From: VBCG01 sp044226535
GTDB taxonomy: Bacteria; Pseudomonadota; Gammaproteobacteria; Burkholderiales; Casimicrobiaceae
Reading direction: 5' to 3'
DNA: 64,000 bases
NCBI GenBank assembly: GCA_044226535.1
Contig: JBGAGT010000012.1
Span: 62,001-126,000, forward strand
This document shows, piece after piece, positions 51,096 through 60,717 of this stretch. Both the position numbers and the translations under genes were made by a program. The first letter of the stretch is position 1. Every line of letters begins with the position of its first letter. The notes beneath the pieces are model-generated. The model had not been told where the DNA came from. It searched no databases and saw only the letters and a list, made by a program, of their open reading frames with translations.

Positions 51096-52010
51096 ATGCT
51101 GAAGCAGCGCACCCTCAAGGCTGTCGCCCGCACCACCGGGGTGGGGCTGCACACCGGCGCGCGCGTCGAGCTGGTGCTTCGCCCCGCGGGCGTCGACCAC
51201 GGCATCGTGTTCCACCGCACCGACCTGCCGGGCGCGCCTGCGATCCCGGGCACGGCCGAAGCCGTGGGCGACACGCGCCTCGCCACCACGCTCAAGGCCG
51301 GCGCCGCCTCGGTGGCGACCGTCGAGCACCTCATGTCGGCGCTGGCGGGCCTGGGTGTCGACAACCTCGACGTCGACGTCGCGGGTCCCGAGCTGCCCAT
51401 CATGGACGGCAGCGCGGGCCCCTACGTGTTCCTGCTGCAGTCGGTGGGCGTGGTCGAGCAGAAGGCGCCCAAGAAATACCTGCGCGTGCGGCGCGCGGTC
51501 GAGGTGCGCGACGGCGACAAGTGGGCGCGCTTCGAGCCTTACGACGGCTTCAAGCTCGACTTCGGCATCGACTTCCCGCATCCCGTGTTCGGCTCGGAGA
51601 ACCGCCACGTGGCGGTCGACTTCGCCGAGCATTCGTACGTGCGCGAGATCGCGCGTGCGCGCACCTTCGGCTTCATGCAGGACGTCGAGGCCATGCGCGC
51701 CGCGGGGCTCGGCCTCGGCGGCAGCCTGCAGACGGTGATCGTGCTCGACGACACCAAGGTCCTCAACGCCGAGGGGCTGCGCTTCGACAACGAGTTCGTG
51801 CGCCACAAGGTGCTCGACGCCATCGGTGACCTGTACCTCCTCGGCCATCCGCTGATCGGCGAGTTCCGCGCCTTCAAGACCGGCCATGCGCTCAACAACG
51901 TCGCCGCGCGCGCGTTGCTCGCCGACCGCGAGGCCTTCGAGGTCGTGACCTTCGACGCCGAAGCCGATGTGCCGGCGGCGTTCCAGGGGTGGCAGGCGGT
52001 CCCGGCGTAG
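51096..52010 (+). CDS. lpxC: UDP-3-O-acyl-N-acetylglucosamine deacetylase
   Basis: A 304-residue zinc amidase catalysing the committed step of lipid A synthesis. It shows MLKQRTLKAVARTTGVGLHT at the N-terminus, SVATVEHLMSALAGLGVDNL with the first zinc His, ELPIMDGSAGPYVFLL with catalytic Glu/Asp, and RFDNEFVRHKVLDAIGDLYLLGHPLIG with the other zinc ligands. Position next to ftsZ is standard. Downstream (52011-52348, 338 bp) lie only repeats and hairpins. Confidence 0.98.
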   Translation: MLKQRTLKAVARTTGVGLHTGARVELVLRPAGVDHGIVFHRTDLPGAPAIPGTAEAVGDTRLATTLKAGAASVATVEHLMSALAGLGVDNLDVDVAGPELPIMDGSAGPYVFLLQSVGVVEQKAPKKYLRVRRAVEVRDGDKWARFEPYDGFKLDFGIDFPHPVFGSENRHVAVDFAEHSYVREIARARTFGFMQDVEAMRAAGLGLGGSLQTVIVLDDTKVLNAEGLRFDNEFVRHKVLDAIGDLYLLGHPLIGEFRAFKTGHALNNVAARALLADREAFEVVTFDAEADVPAAFQGWQAVPA

Positions 52011-52018
52011 CGCGGCGC

Positions 52019-52094
52019 GTTGTGCCCAGCGAGGGACACGCCGGATTCATCCGCCGTGTTGTGCCCATGACCGGTACACGCCGGATGCATCCGC
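52019..52094. repeat. Two imperfect 39-bp direct repeats downstream of lpxC
   Basis: Copies beginning GTTGTGCCC at 52019 and 52058 share ACACGCCGGAT(T/G)CATCCGC. They are unlike families A and B and form the first part of the repeat patch between lpxC and ubiX. Confidence 0.7.
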
Positions 52095-52127
52095 TTTGCT
52101 CCAGTCGCCAGGCGTGCGACGGCCACC

Positions 52128-52182
52128 GTGGCTTGCCCCGAAGCTCAAACACGCTTCGCGAGCTCGCTTCGGGGCAAGCCAC
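52128..52182. repeat. Long hairpin element 1 with conserved core
   Basis: Perfect 17-bp inverted repeat (GTGGCTTGCCCCGAAGC at 52128-52144; its complement at 52166-52182) around a 21-nt loop. The loop and flanks (52143-52167), read on the minus strand, are GCGAGCTCGCGAAGC then GTGTTTGAGC, shared with hairpin element 2. No U-tract; could stop transcription after lpxC, or be a mobile-type palindrome. Confidence 0.75.
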
Positions 52183-52326
52183 GATGTCCGCCGCGGCGAT
52201 CGGAGCGAAGCGGACGCATCCGGGGCCGCGTCATTCGCAAGCGCAGAGGATCGGCCTCGCGCATCCCGATGTGACGGCACGAAGGCGGCGGAGCTCGCCC
52301 ACGCGCGACGAGCGCCGCGCGGACGT

Positions 52327-52384
52327 CGGGGCATCGGTCCAAAGCGAGTTAGCGAAGCTTGTTTGAGCGACGACCGATGCCCCG
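52327..52384. repeat. Long hairpin element 2 with the same core
   Basis: Perfect 13-bp inverted repeat (CGGGGCATCGGTC at 52327-52339; complement at 52372-52384) with a 32-nt loop holding GCGAGTTAGCGAAGC then TTGTTTGAGC (52344-52368), 22 of 25 identical to the core of element 1 but in the opposite orientation. The stems are unrelated. The ubiX stop codon (52349-52351) lies inside this core. Confidence 0.75.
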
Positions 52385-53116
52385 GCGGCCGTGCGGCAAC
52401 GCCGAAGCACTGGACGTTCCGTCGTGCGGCAACGCCGAAGCACTGGACGTTCCGTCGTGCGGCAACGCCGCCACTTCTTCCCGCGTCCCCCGCCATCGCC
52501 TGACCAGATCGTTGTCGATGCCGAGGAGGTCCAGCGCCCGTCCCACGGTCTGGTCGACGAGGTCCTCGAGGCTGCGGGGCCGCGCGTAGAAGGCCGGCAC
52601 CGGCGGCATCACCACCGCGCCCATTTCGGTCACCGCCGTCATGTTGCGCAGGTGGCCGAGGTGCAGCGGTGTCTCGCGCACCAGCATCACCAGGCGGCGG
52701 CGCTCCTTCAGCACCACGTCGGCGGCCCGCGTCAGGAGCGTGGAGGTGACGCCCGAGGCGACCTCCGCCAGCGAGCGCGTCGAGCAGGGCGCCACCACCA
52801 TGCCCAGGGTCGCGAAGGACCCGCTGGCGATGGCGGCACCGATGTCGTCCGGGGCGTAGCTCGCGCCGGCGAGCCTTTCCACGTCGCGCACGCGCCAGTC
52901 GGTTTCGAGCGCCAGCGTGAGCCGTGCCGATCGCGACATCACGAGATGGGTCTCCACGGGGCCTGCGGCGAGCACCTGCAACAGCCGTATCCCGTAAATC
53001 GCGCCCGAGGCGCCGGAGATGCCGACAATTAGCTTCGTTTTAGCGGCATTTTGGCGAAGTTCAATGCTGTTCGAAGCTTGCAAAGCCGACTTTCGCAGGG
53101 CTTTGGACGGCGACAT
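52349..53116 (-). CDS. ubiX: Flavin prenyltransferase UbiX with repeat-derived C-terminal tail
   Basis: A 255-residue UbiX that attaches dimethylallyl phosphate to FMN to make the prenyl-FMN cofactor of UbiD in ubiquinone synthesis. It shows KLIVGISGASGAIYGIRLLQ, SRSARLTLALE, VVAPCSTRSLAEVASG, RRLVMLVRETPLHLGHLRNM and ALDLLGIDNDLVRRWRG, where the usual protein ends. A further roughly 40 residues follow, encoded by 33-bp tandem repeats (ALPHDGTSSAS units) and by hairpin element 2. About 30 residues precede the usual MKLIVG start; the ATG at 53116 is 1 bp from the dciA stop. The core enzyme is intact. Confidence 0.9.
   Translation of the reverse strand: MSPSKALRKSALQASNSIELRQNAAKTKLIVGISGASGAIYGIRLLQVLAAGPVETHLVMSRSARLTLALETDWRVRDVERLAGASYAPDDIGAAIASGSFATLGMVVAPCSTRSLAEVASGVTSTLLTRAADVVLKERRRLVMLVRETPLHLGHLRNMTAVTEMGAVVMPPVPAFYARPRSLEDLVDQTVGRALDLLGIDNDLVRRWRGTREEVAALPHDGTSSASALPHDGTSSASALPHGRRGIGRRSNKLR
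52391..52470. repeat. 33-bp tandem repeats in the ubiX 3' end
   Basis: Units start at 52391, 52424 and 52457 (partial), each beginning GTGCGGCAACGCCG. At 33 bp the period preserves the reading frame and gives an 11-residue protein repeat in UbiX. Confidence 0.88.
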
Positions 53117-53117
53117 G

Positions 53118-53558
53118 TCAGCGGTGGCGGCGCAACAGCTGCGCCACGGCCTCCTTCAGCGGTCCTTCCGGCAGGCGATCGCGCAATGCCGAGAAAGCCG
53201 TGGTCGCATCGTTATCCCATTGAAAAGAAATGGATTTCTTCGGTTTTTCGACGGCGGGGCGCGGTTGCACCACGACCTTGATCGCCGTAAACTCCAACCC
53301 CTCCCGCGCGAGGGCCGGCAACAGATCGGGCCCGCGCTGGCGCAACACCGCAGCGGCTGCACCGCTGGGTGTGACAAGCGCGAGCTCCGCCGAACCGGCG
53401 TCACGGACGCCGATACCGTGGGCGAGCGCAACGGGCAGAACCCGCCGCAGCACACGCAGGATCGCCTGATCGCGGTCCGCGCGACGTTGCCACTGGGCGA
53501 GCAACGGGTCGTGACCGACGATCGTTGCAAGCGTCCGGGGCGTGATTCCGCGTGGCAT
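53118..53558 (-). CDS. dciA: DUF721 / DciA-family protein
   Basis: A 146-residue protein of the DUF721 family; in most bacteria lacking DnaC, DciA loads the replicative helicase DnaB. The family KH-like domain is seen at about residues 8-90 (ITPRTLATIVGHDPLLAQ, RVLRRVLPVALAHGIGV, LALVTPSGAAAAVLRQRGPDLL), followed by a tail. Betaproteobacterial DciA genes commonly sit between lpxC and the M23-secA pair. DUF721 domains vary, so function is inferred from family and place. It is 1 bp from ubiX on the same strand and divergent from the M23 peptidase gene. Confidence 0.85.
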   Translation of the reverse strand: MPRGITPRTLATIVGHDPLLAQWQRRADRDQAILRVLRRVLPVALAHGIGVRDAGSAELALVTPSGAAAAVLRQRGPDLLPALAREGLEFTAIKVVVQPRPAVEKPKKSISFQWDNDATTAFSALRDRLPEGPLKEAVAQLLRRHR

Positions 53559-53586
53559 GGCGACGTGAGTAGGGAAGGGCAGCAGC

Positions 53587-54552
53587 TTGAACATCATACT
53601 GGTGAGCGGCGCCAAGGCGCGCGCGAGGACCATCACGCTGGATTGGCGCCATTGGCTCGTCGGGGGCCTTTCGCTGTTCGCGCTGTTCATCGTCTTCACC
53701 CTGATCTTCAATTTCCTGACGCTGCGCTGGGCCGCGTCGGTGAACCACCCGCTGCTGCAGGCGATCGTGCTGGCCGACCAGCGCGAGCAGGCGGCGCGGG
53801 TGTCGGAGAAGGTGCAAGGCCACATCAACGCCATGGCGCTGCGCCTGGGCGAGCTGCAAGCGCGGATGATGCGCCTCGACGGGCTGGGCGAGCGGCTCGC
53901 CAAGAGCGCGGGCCTCAAGCCCCAGGAGCTGCCGTCCACGGCGCCGGCACCGGCCGATGCGCGCAGCGACCCCGACCAGCCGATGGACGCGCAGGCGCCG
54001 GGCCGCGGGGGCCCGGTTTCGTCGCTGCCTTCGCGCAGCTTCACCGAGGACGAGTTCGACAAGATGCTGTCGGGCCTGTCCGACGACCTCGACCTGCGCA
54101 ACGACCAGTTCGGCGTGCTGGAGGCGCTGCTGATCCAGGACTCGGCGGCGCAGAAATTCCTGCCCACGCACCAGCCGATCAACGACCACTGGTATTCGTC
54201 GAACTTCGGCTACCGCATCGACCCCTTCACCGGCATGCGCACCTTCCACGAGGGGATCGACTTCCCGGCGACCGTCGGAACCTCCGTCACCGCGGCCGCG
54301 AGTGGCAAGGTCATCTTCGCGGGCGTCCACCCCGAATATGGTAAAATGATCGACTTGGATCATGGCAACGGCTTGGTGACGCGCTACGCGCACACGTCGA
54401 AGCTGCTGGTCAAGGAAGGCGACCTCGTGATGCGCGGCCAGCCCATCGCGCTGGTGGGAACCACCGGCCGGTCCACCGGTCCCCACCTGCACTACGAAGT
54501 CCGCCTCAACGGCACGCCGCAGAATCCCGCGCGCTTCTTCAAGCCCGGCTGA
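53587..54552 (+). CDS. M23-family metallopeptidase / LytM-domain protein
   Basis: A 321-residue membrane-anchored murein-hydrolase-like protein: membrane helix (about residues 26-47, LVGGLSLFALFIVFTLIFNF), a coiled coil (REQAARVSEKVQGHINAMAL, LGELQARMMRLDGLGERL), a linker and a C-terminal LytM domain with the zinc site HEGIDFPATVG (H-x3-D) and GPHLHYEVRLNG (HxH). All metal ligands are kept, so it may be an active endopeptidase acting in cell separation rather than an EnvC-type activator. The TTG start with upstream GGGAAGGGC is the only one that includes the whole N-terminal segment. A perfect terminator follows. Confidence 0.88.
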   Translation: MNIILVSGAKARARTITLDWRHWLVGGLSLFALFIVFTLIFNFLTLRWAASVNHPLLQAIVLADQREQAARVSEKVQGHINAMALRLGELQARMMRLDGLGERLAKSAGLKPQELPSTAPAPADARSDPDQPMDAQAPGRGGPVSSLPSRSFTEDEFDKMLSGLSDDLDLRNDQFGVLEALLIQDSAAQKFLPTHQPINDHWYSSNFGYRIDPFTGMRTFHEGIDFPATVGTSVTAAASGKVIFAGVHPEYGKMIDLDHGNGLVTRYAHTSKLLVKEGDLVMRGQPIALVGTTGRSTGPHLHYEVRLNGTPQNPARFFKPG

Positions 54553-54625
54553 TGCACGCGTGACCGGCACGGCGCGAGTGCCCGCCGGTGCGCGACGGAA
54601 GGCGCACGGGGGGGCCGAGACAACG

Positions 54626-54654
54626 AGGGGGTGAGGCGTCACCCCCTGTTTTTT
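54626..54654 (+). terminator. Rho-independent terminator after the M23 peptidase gene
   Basis: A perfect 9-bp stem AGGGGGTGA-GGCG-TCACCCCCT is followed by G and TTTTTT. It separates the peptidase transcript from secA, which starts 96 bp later. Confidence 0.93.
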
Positions 54655-54749
54655 GCCGCTTCGTCCTTCGCTCCCCGCCGCCGCCCGGCCCAGCCCATCC
54701 CCTCCCAGACACCTTGTTTCGCGAGCCGCCGGCCGCCATCTAGCGCCCC

Positions 54750-57500
<2,751 letters not shown>

Positions 57501-57570
57501 ACGGGCGCGGGCCCCGCGCCCGCGCGCTCGCCCGCCGCAGCGCCCAGCCACGTCCCTCCACCGAGCCGAC

Positions 57571-58170
57571 ATGCCCCCGATCACCCAGTCGCTGATCATC
57601 GCCAACGTGGCGGTGTATCTGGCGCAGATGCTGTGGCCCGACCTGATGGTGCCCTTCGCGCTGTGGCCGCTCGGCGCCTCGCAGGCCTCGGGCGGGCAGG
57701 TGAGCTTCCAGCCCTGGCAGATGGTCACCTATGCCTTCCTGCATGGCGGCCTTACGCACATCCTGTTCAACATGTTCGCGCTGTACATGTTCGGCGGCGC
57801 GATCGAGCGCGTGGTAGGCCAGAAGCGGTACCTCAACTACTACTTCGTCTGCGTGATCACCGCCGCGATCGCGCAGCTGCTCGTCGCGCAGGCGCTGGGC
57901 CAGATCTATCCCACCGTGGGCGCTTCGGGCGGCGTGTTCGGGCTGCTGCTCGCCTACGCGGTGTACTTTCCGCACAACCGCGTCATGCTGCTGATACCGC
58001 CGATCCCGCTGCCGTCGCGGGTGTTCGTCGCGGCCTATGCCGCGCTCGAGCTCTTCCTCGGGGTGACGGGGTCCCAGTCGGGTGTGGCGCACTTCGCGCA
58101 CCTCGGCGGCCTCGTCGGCGGCGCGATCATGCTGTGGTGGTGGCGTCACGGAAGGACGCCGCGGCGGTAG
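57571..58170 (+). CDS. Rhomboid-family intramembrane serine protease
   Basis: A 199-residue, six-helix rhomboid. The catalytic Ser is in YPTVGASGGVFGLLLAYAV (GxSG) and the His in GVAHFAHLGGLVGGAIML; HGGLTHILFNMFALYMFG carries the HxxxN oxyanion motif. Rhomboids cleave transmembrane substrates within the inner membrane; the substrate is unknown. The ATG at 57571 starts just before the first helix (SLIIANVAVYLAQM). It follows secA after 70 bp and may be partly cotranscribed with it. Confidence 0.93.
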   Translation: MPPITQSLIIANVAVYLAQMLWPDLMVPFALWPLGASQASGGQVSFQPWQMVTYAFLHGGLTHILFNMFALYMFGGAIERVVGQKRYLNYYFVCVITAAIAQLLVAQALGQIYPTVGASGGVFGLLLAYAVYFPHNRVMLLIPPIPLPSRVFVAAYAALELFLGVTGSQSGVAHFAHLGGLVGGAIMLWWWRHGRTPRR

Positions 58171-58195
58171 CAACGCCGTTGATTGATGCGGATCC

Positions 58196-58250
58196 AGCAT
58201 CAATCGATGAAAAGATTGGATTTCCATCCGATCGCGACGTCGCCTACAGT
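58196..58250 (+). promoter_or_regulatory. LysR-type operator and promoter before the first MmgE/PrpD gene
   Basis: AGCATCAATCGATGAAAA (58196-58213) leads into TTTCCA (58221-58226), 18 bp, TACAGT (58245-58250). The site nearly duplicates the one at 60628-60682, with the same spacing throughout. A GATTGATGC/GCATCAATC inverted repeat (58181-58205) overlaps it. T-N11-A symmetry fits a LysR protein, most simply the one encoded at 59686-60615. Confidence 0.65.
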
Positions 58251-58297
58251 GGCTTCCGCGGGTGCCTTTCCCGCGCATTCCTGAATCCACAATCGCC

Positions 58298-59689
58298 ATG
58301 TCCAGCGACGCCAAGCCACTGGCACCCGAAGCCACCGCCCGACTCGCCAAGTTCGCGTCCGAGCTGACCTACGAGCGCATCCCGCGCTACGTGGTCGATC
58401 GGTTGAAGATGTCCATCCTGGACAGCATCGGCTGCGTGGTGCATGGCTCGACGCTGCGTTGGTCGCGCATGGTGCAGGACATGGCGATGGCGGAGGGCAG
58501 CGCGCCTGTTGCGAGCATCATGGGGACCCGCCATCGAACGTCGCCGGCCAACGCGGCGCTGGCGAACGGCACCGCAGGCCATGCGTTTGAGCTCGACGAT
58601 ATTCACAAGGAATCGATCATCCATCCGGGTTCCATTGCACTGCCGGTGGCGGCGGCGCTCGCCGAGGCCGGCGACAAGGTCTCCGGCGAGGCATTCGTCA
58701 CCGCGGTTTGTGCGGGCTACGAGGTCGGGACCCGCGTCGGGAACGCCGCAACCATGAGCCTGTTCTACAGGGGCTTCCATCCCCAGGGATCGTCGGGCGC
58801 CTTCGTGGCTGCGGCGACCGCCGGGCACATGCTCCGCCTCGATGCCAGGCAGATGCAGCAGTGCCTGGGCATCGTGGGATCGCAGGCGGGGGGCCTCATG
58901 GCCGCCCAGGAGGGTGCCATGGTCAAGCGCTTCCATAGTGGGCGTGCGGCCCAGAGCGGCATCTACGCCGCCCAGCTCGCCGAGCGCGGCTTCACCGGCA
59001 TCACCGATGTCCTGGAGGCGCCTTATGGCGGCTTCCTCAGCACCTACTCGGGCGATCCGTCTCCCGGGCGCCTGCTGGACGGACTTGGCGACGCGTGGGA
59101 GATCGGCAAGATCGGCTACAAGCCGCATGCTGCGGTCACCAGCATCCATTCGGCGCTCGACGGCCTCAAGCGGCTGATGCGCGAGAACGACATCGCCGCC
59201 GACGACATCCAGGAAATCGACGCCGGCGTGAGCAAGATGACATACGTGCATTGCGCATGGCCCTACCGCGCGCAGGGCGTCACGGCGGCGCAGATGAACC
59301 TCTCCTTCGGGCTCGCCGTCATGGCGCTGGACGGCAGCGCCTTCGTCGACCAGTACGTCGAAGGGCGCCTCTCCGACCCGCGCATCCTGGAGCTCGTGGC
59401 CAAGGTGAAGGCGCACATCGACCCAGACATCGAGTCGATGGGGCCGCCCATGCGGCACGCTTCCACGGTGCGTGTGGTTACCCGGAGCGGCAAGACCTAT
59501 TGGATCCGCACGGACAACCGCAAGGGCAGTCCCGAGAATCCTCTCGCCCTCGAGGACGTGCAGGGCAAGTTCCACGCGATCATGAAGCCCACACCGATCG
59601 CGGCGCGCGCTGACGAGATCGTGTCCGCCGTCGACCGCATCGAGCGAGCACCGGACGTCAGGACGCTGCTCAGGCTGCTCGCAGCCTAG
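58298..59689 (+). CDS. MmgE/PrpD-family protein (first of three)
   Basis: A 463-residue MmgE/PrpD protein, a family of dehydratases, decarboxylases and epimerases acting on 2-methylcitrate, aconitate, iminodisuccinate and relatives, with an N-terminal helical domain and a C-terminal lid. Family features are LKMSILDSIGCVVHG, LANGTAGHAFELDDIHKESIIHPGSIALPVAAAL, FHPQGSSGAFVAAATAG, KRFHSGRAAQSGIYAAQLAERGF and YKPHAAVTSIHSALD. Substrate unknown. The start at 58298 lies 48 bp after the predicted -10 element. Codon use is somewhat less GC-extreme than in the dcw genes, hinting at an accessory origin. Confidence 0.87.
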   Translation: MSSDAKPLAPEATARLAKFASELTYERIPRYVVDRLKMSILDSIGCVVHGSTLRWSRMVQDMAMAEGSAPVASIMGTRHRTSPANAALANGTAGHAFELDDIHKESIIHPGSIALPVAAALAEAGDKVSGEAFVTAVCAGYEVGTRVGNAATMSLFYRGFHPQGSSGAFVAAATAGHMLRLDARQMQQCLGIVGSQAGGLMAAQEGAMVKRFHSGRAAQSGIYAAQLAERGFTGITDVLEAPYGGFLSTYSGDPSPGRLLDGLGDAWEIGKIGYKPHAAVTSIHSALDGLKRLMRENDIAADDIQEIDAGVSKMTYVHCAWPYRAQGVTAAQMNLSFGLAVMALDGSAFVDQYVEGRLSDPRILELVAKVKAHIDPDIESMGPPMRHASTVRVVTRSGKTYWIRTDNRKGSPENPLALEDVQGKFHAIMKPTPIAARADEIVSAVDRIERAPDVRTLLRLLAA

Positions 59690-60615
59690 TCGGAACGCTT
59701 CGCGCCCGCGCCCGCAGGCGTGCGGAAATGGTCGACGATCATCGAGTACAGGTGCTGGGCATTGGGCGCCATACGGTGCCCGCGGCGTGAAATCAGGCCC
59801 ACGTGCCGGCGGATGCTCGGCGCGACGATCGGCACGGCGATCAGCTTGGGATGGGCGTGAGGAGCGCTCAGCTCGGGCACGATCGCCACGCCCAGCCCCG
59901 CCTCGGCGAGGCCGATCAGGGTCGATGAAAGGCGCGCCTCGAACATCCAGTGCGGCCGCCGCGTGGCCGAGACCACCGCCTGATCGATGAGGAGGCGGCT
60001 GACGTTGGTCTTGTCGATGGTCATCAACCGCTCGCCGCCCAGCTCCGACCACTTCACCGCCTTCCTCGTCGCGAGGGGATCGCCACGCTGGAGCACGGCG
60101 AAGAACCGCTCCTTGCGCAGTGGCCGGAAGTCGATGTTCGGCTCGCGCGTACCCAGCACGTCGACGCCGAATTCCGCCTCGCCGCTCGCCACGGCCTCGA
60201 GCACGTTGTTGGCGTCCGCGTCGATGATGCGCACGCGGACGGCGGGGAAGCGCTCGGAATAACGGCGCACGATCTGCGGCAGCACGGAAGGTGCAATGGA
60301 GATCAGGCAGGCAAGGGTGATCTCGCCCTGCCGCGACGAGGCAACCTCGGTGATCCCGAGCAGGGTGCCTTCCAGCTCGTCGAGCAGGTCGGTCGCCTTG
60401 CGCGCGAAACTGCGACCGATGGCGGTCAGCTGCACGCGGCGGGTGGTGCGGTCGAAGAGGCGCACACCCAGCGCGGATTCCAGCTTCTCGATACGCCGGC
60501 TCAATGCCGGCTGTGAAATGTGCAGTGTCTGCGCCGCGGCCCCGAAGCGCCCGAGCTCGGAGACGGCCACGAAAGCGCGCAGGTCGGCGAGGTCGAAGTT
60601 GGGGAACTTGCGCAT
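59686..60615 (-). CDS. LysR-family regulator of the PrpD cluster
   Basis: A 309-residue LysR-type regulator: helix-turn-helix about residues 8-66 (LADLRAFVAVSELGRFGAAA, LHISQPALSRRIEKLESALG, RLFDRTTRRVQLT) and an effector domain starting GEITLACLISIAPSVLP. It lies between two MmgE/PrpD genes, converging on the first (stop codons overlap by 3 bp) and divergent from the second. Near-identical sites before both target genes make it the likely regulator of both, and one of the sites (60628 on) is only 13 bp from its own ATG, so it probably also represses itself. The inducer is probably the pathway substrate; unknown. Confidence 0.9.
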   Translation of the reverse strand: MRKFPNFDLADLRAFVAVSELGRFGAAAQTLHISQPALSRRIEKLESALGVRLFDRTTRRVQLTAIGRSFARKATDLLDELEGTLLGITEVASSRQGEITLACLISIAPSVLPQIVRRYSERFPAVRVRIIDADANNVLEAVASGEAEFGVDVLGTREPNIDFRPLRKERFFAVLQRGDPLATRKAVKWSELGGERLMTIDKTNVSRLLIDQAVVSATRRPHWMFEARLSSTLIGLAEAGLGVAIVPELSAPHAHPKLIAVPIVAPSIRRHVGLISRRGHRMAPNAQHLYSMIVDHFRTPAGAGAKRSD

Positions 60616-60627
60616 TGATAGGCCAGG

Positions 60628-60682
60628 AGCATCAATCGATGAAAATATAGCATTTCCACCCCATTGGCGATGGCCGTAGAGT
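60628..60682 (+). promoter_or_regulatory. LysR-type operator and promoter before the second MmgE/PrpD gene
   Basis: AGCATCAATCGATGAAAA (60628-60645), then TTTCCA (60653-60658), 18 bp, TAGAGT (60677-60682). It matches the site at 58196-58250 over its length, with the first 18 bases identical. It lies between the divergent LysR and PrpD genes. Confidence 0.65.
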
Positions 60683-60717
60683 GGGGCGCATCGACATTCG
60701 TCCTTCGGGAGATCACG

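Noticed and set aside
52019..52470. Relic protein gene between lpxC and ubiX suggested by open frames on both strands
   Set aside because: The frames are made of repeats and palindromes, vary between strands in the same way, and match no family.
57503..57521. GC-rich hairpin after secA as a terminator
   Set aside because: There is a good 8-bp stem but no U-tract, and the rhomboid gene follows on the same strand, so termination cannot be claimed.
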